This document shows, piece after piece, positions 63,066 to 64,000 of a stretch of 64,000 bases of DNA; the first letter of the stretch is position 1; each line of letters opens with the position of its first letter. The notes under the pieces are model-generated. The model worked only from the letters and a program-made list of their open reading frames with translations. It was not told the origin of the DNA and ran no database searches. The position numbers and the translations under genes were made by a program. Location of the stretch: the NCBI GenBank assembly GCA_028287305.1, contig JAQBPX010000011.1, positions 62,001 through 126,000 on the forward strand, read 5' to 3'. The DNA is from Gemmatimonadota bacterium (GTDB lineage: Bacteria > Gemmatimonadota > Gemmatimonadetes > Gemmatimonadales > Gemmatimonadaceae).

Positions 63066-63568
63066 CCCGCGATCACCCCCACCCCGATCGCGCCGCGGCG
63101 CCCTCCCTCGCGGCCTCCTTCACGCCCGGCCACACGGCCCGGGGCGCGATTGGAGTTCCGCTGGGCACCGCGAGCGCGGACATCAGCGTCGGCGGGGATG
63201 GAGTCGACGTGCTCCTCCGGGGCAGCGTGAACTTCTCGGCCCACTTCCCCGGCGAGGACGTCGCGGAATGGTGCCGGAACGCCTCCGCCCTGCTCTCGGC
63301 GGACCTCGAGGCCGCGCCCGCCGACAGCTATGAGCTGCGGACGCCGATACTCCCTGCTGCGGGGCGCGGCAGCATCGCGCTCTGTCGCCTGGCGACGTCG
63401 TCAGGCAGCTCGTTCGTACTCCTCCTGGGCGAAGCACCCGACTCGATCTCGCACCGTCGCAGCGACTGCCGCCTGGTCGCTGCGACGCCCGACGCGATCC
63501 GCGGGTTCCTCACCGTGCTGGGAGGCGCGGCCGCCGCGACGATGACGTCGCGCGACGACGTTGGCTAG
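63062..63568 (+). CDS. Unknown 168-aa protein
   Basis: This soluble protein with an ATG overlapping the previous stop (ATGA) has His/Pro-rich residues at the start, then beta-strand-like segments (GVDVLLRGSVNFSAHF, SIALCRLATSSGSSFVLLLGEAPDS) and an Ala/Gly-rich C-terminus. I recognise no family and see no catalytic pattern. Translational coupling with the fucosyltransferase-like gene is the only contextual hint. Confidence 0.6.
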   Translation: MTRDHPHPDRAAAPSLAASFTPGHTARGAIGVPLGTASADISVGGDGVDVLLRGSVNFSAHFPGEDVAEWCRNASALLSADLEAAPADSYELRTPILPAAGRGSIALCRLATSSGSSFVLLLGEAPDSISHRRSDCRLVAATPDAIRGFLTVLGGAAAATMTSRDDVG

Positions 63569-63591
63569 GTCTCGCCCCGTGGGCATCCCCA

Positions 63592-63837
63592 CTGACGTCG
63601 AGCAACTACCGACTCCTGATCGACGCCGCCGGCGTCGAGTGGGAGGTCTACGATGAGAGCCGCGAGAGCGTGGGGATGGCCCTCGATTGGGATCATTTGC
63701 CCCAGGCCACGCCCGGTCTGATCTTCAACTCGAGGATCGACCGCCGCCGCCTGTTCCCCGCTCCCGACGGCTGGCTCGAGCTGGGGGATGAGGACCTGAT
63801 GAAGCTGTGTATCTCGGCGAGGTCGATGCTGTACTGA
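63592..63837 (+). CDS. Small protein of about 81 aa with unclear start
   Basis: In-frame sequence SSNYRLLIDAAGVEWEVYDE, continuing to RRLFPAPDGWLELGDEDLM and ending TGA at 63837, looks like a genuine small domain with aromatic and acidic residues. No ATG, GTG or TTG occurs upstream in frame near the expected beginning. A CTG at 63592 is the best candidate start, and a later GTG would lose the first third. A frameshift joining it to the preceding gene (stop at 63568) is possible. Function unknown. Confidence 0.4.
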   Translation: MTSSNYRLLIDAAGVEWEVYDESRESVGMALDWDHLPQATPGLIFNSRIDRRRLFPAPDGWLELGDEDLMKLCISARSMLY

Positions 63838-63849
63838 GTACAGGAAGTC

Positions 63850-63914
63850 GGGGGCTGAGGAAGTGGGGAATGAGGGAACGAATGCTCACACCCTCCCGTT
63901 CTTCCCCAGCCCCC
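63850..63914. repeat. Class C imperfect inverted repeat
   Basis: GGGGGCTGAGGAAG (63850-63863) and its near-complement at 63901-63914 (13 of 14 match) flank about 37 nt of purine-rich then pyrimidine-rich sequence. A run of CCCCCGTG units follows to about 63931. It lies between the small unknown gene and the CbiX-like gene and may act as a terminator or belong to the same class of low-complexity palindromes as elements A and B. Confidence 0.6.
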
Positions 63915-63946
63915 GTGCCCCCGTGCCCCCGCACTATCTTTCCCGA

Positions 63947-64000
63947 ATGAAGTCCATCCTCCTCATCGATCACGGTTCGCGCCGAACCGAGGCCAACGAG
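63947..64000 (+). CDS. CbiX/SirB-type sirohydrochlorin chelatase, start only
   Basis: The last 18 codons of the window read MKSILLIDHGSRRTEANE. LLxDHGSRRxEAN is the N-terminal metal-binding signature of short CbiX/SirB-type chelatases, in which the His helps bind Co2+ or Fe2+. Family members insert metal into sirohydrochlorin for cobalamin or siroheme. This fits the B12-dependent genes nearby. The gene is cut by the right edge, so length and domains are unknown. Confidence 0.7.
   Translation, partial: MKSILLIDHGSRRTEANE

Overview
The window is very GC-rich, densely coded bacterial chromosome. I infer a Gemmatimonadota-like organism (FCB-type, diderm). The reasons are a TamA/TamB pair and Omp85 barrel, many lipoproteins, a short Bacteroidetes-style housekeeping sigma factor without region 1.1, frequent GTG starts with 4-nt ATGA/GTGA overlaps, and B12-dependent metabolism. 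This is inference from gene content, not a database match. I see no tRNA, rRNA, CRISPR array, insertion sequence or prophage.

Layout. (1) 1-2881, minus strand: HAD phosphatase, CYTH protein, and an M14 zinc carboxypeptidase cut by the left edge. (2) 2926-3348, plus: a lone small DUF6941-like protein. (3) 3358-16813, minus: a tightly packed run of 79-aa membrane protein, TamA-like Omp85, TamB, diacylglycerol-kinase-family protein, PAS/GAF histidine kinase, NtrC-family regulator without its GAFTGA loop, 65-aa zinc ribbon, NylC/DmpA-type peptidase and NlpC/P60 peptidase. It looks like one envelope-biogenesis and signalling cluster. (4) 16985-19779, plus: oligopeptide-binding lipoprotein, a single permease, and MazG. 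(5) 20090-21112, minus: YumC-type ferredoxin-NADP reductase. (6) 21149-28398, plus: Ser/Thr kinase, PduO adenosyltransferase, aroB, 3D-domain protein, beta-propeller lipoprotein, GT4 glycosyltransferase, small membrane protein and sigma factor. (7) 28470-39499, plus: a three-domain exopolysaccharide enzyme (GH18, deacetylase, GT2), a lipid-kinase-like protein, glcDEF glycolate oxidase, a HAD protein with a mutated nucleophile, YgfZ and an SDR epimerase. (8) 39538-50997: small repeat lipoprotein, molybdopterin oxidoreductase, MoxR ATPase, GNAT, cytidylate-kinase-like protein, unknown zinc-ribbon membrane protein, MFS exporter, VWA protein, Thr/Ser dehydratase, Ni/Co transporter and short MutY. 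(9) 51162-56578: citrate synthase, TSUP exporter, EVE protein, aldehyde dehydrogenase, YggT and a degenerate receiver. (10) 56634-64000: SAM-II-type riboswitch, metH, homocysteine methyltransferase/MTHFR fusion, fucosyltransferase-like protein, two unknown proteins and the start of a CbiX-type chelatase.

The strongest observations are the SAM-II-like aptamer plus terminator ahead of the methionine-cycle operon, two copies of an unusual long palindromic intergenic element built on a 10-bp unit (19910-20023 and 42180-42313), and the NtrC-family regulator lacking the sigma-54 contact loop. Others are the HAD protein with a Glu-x-Glu active site next to glcDEF, the three-enzyme polysaccharide polypeptide, and the M14 peptidase fused in frame to a 145-residue N-terminal extension.
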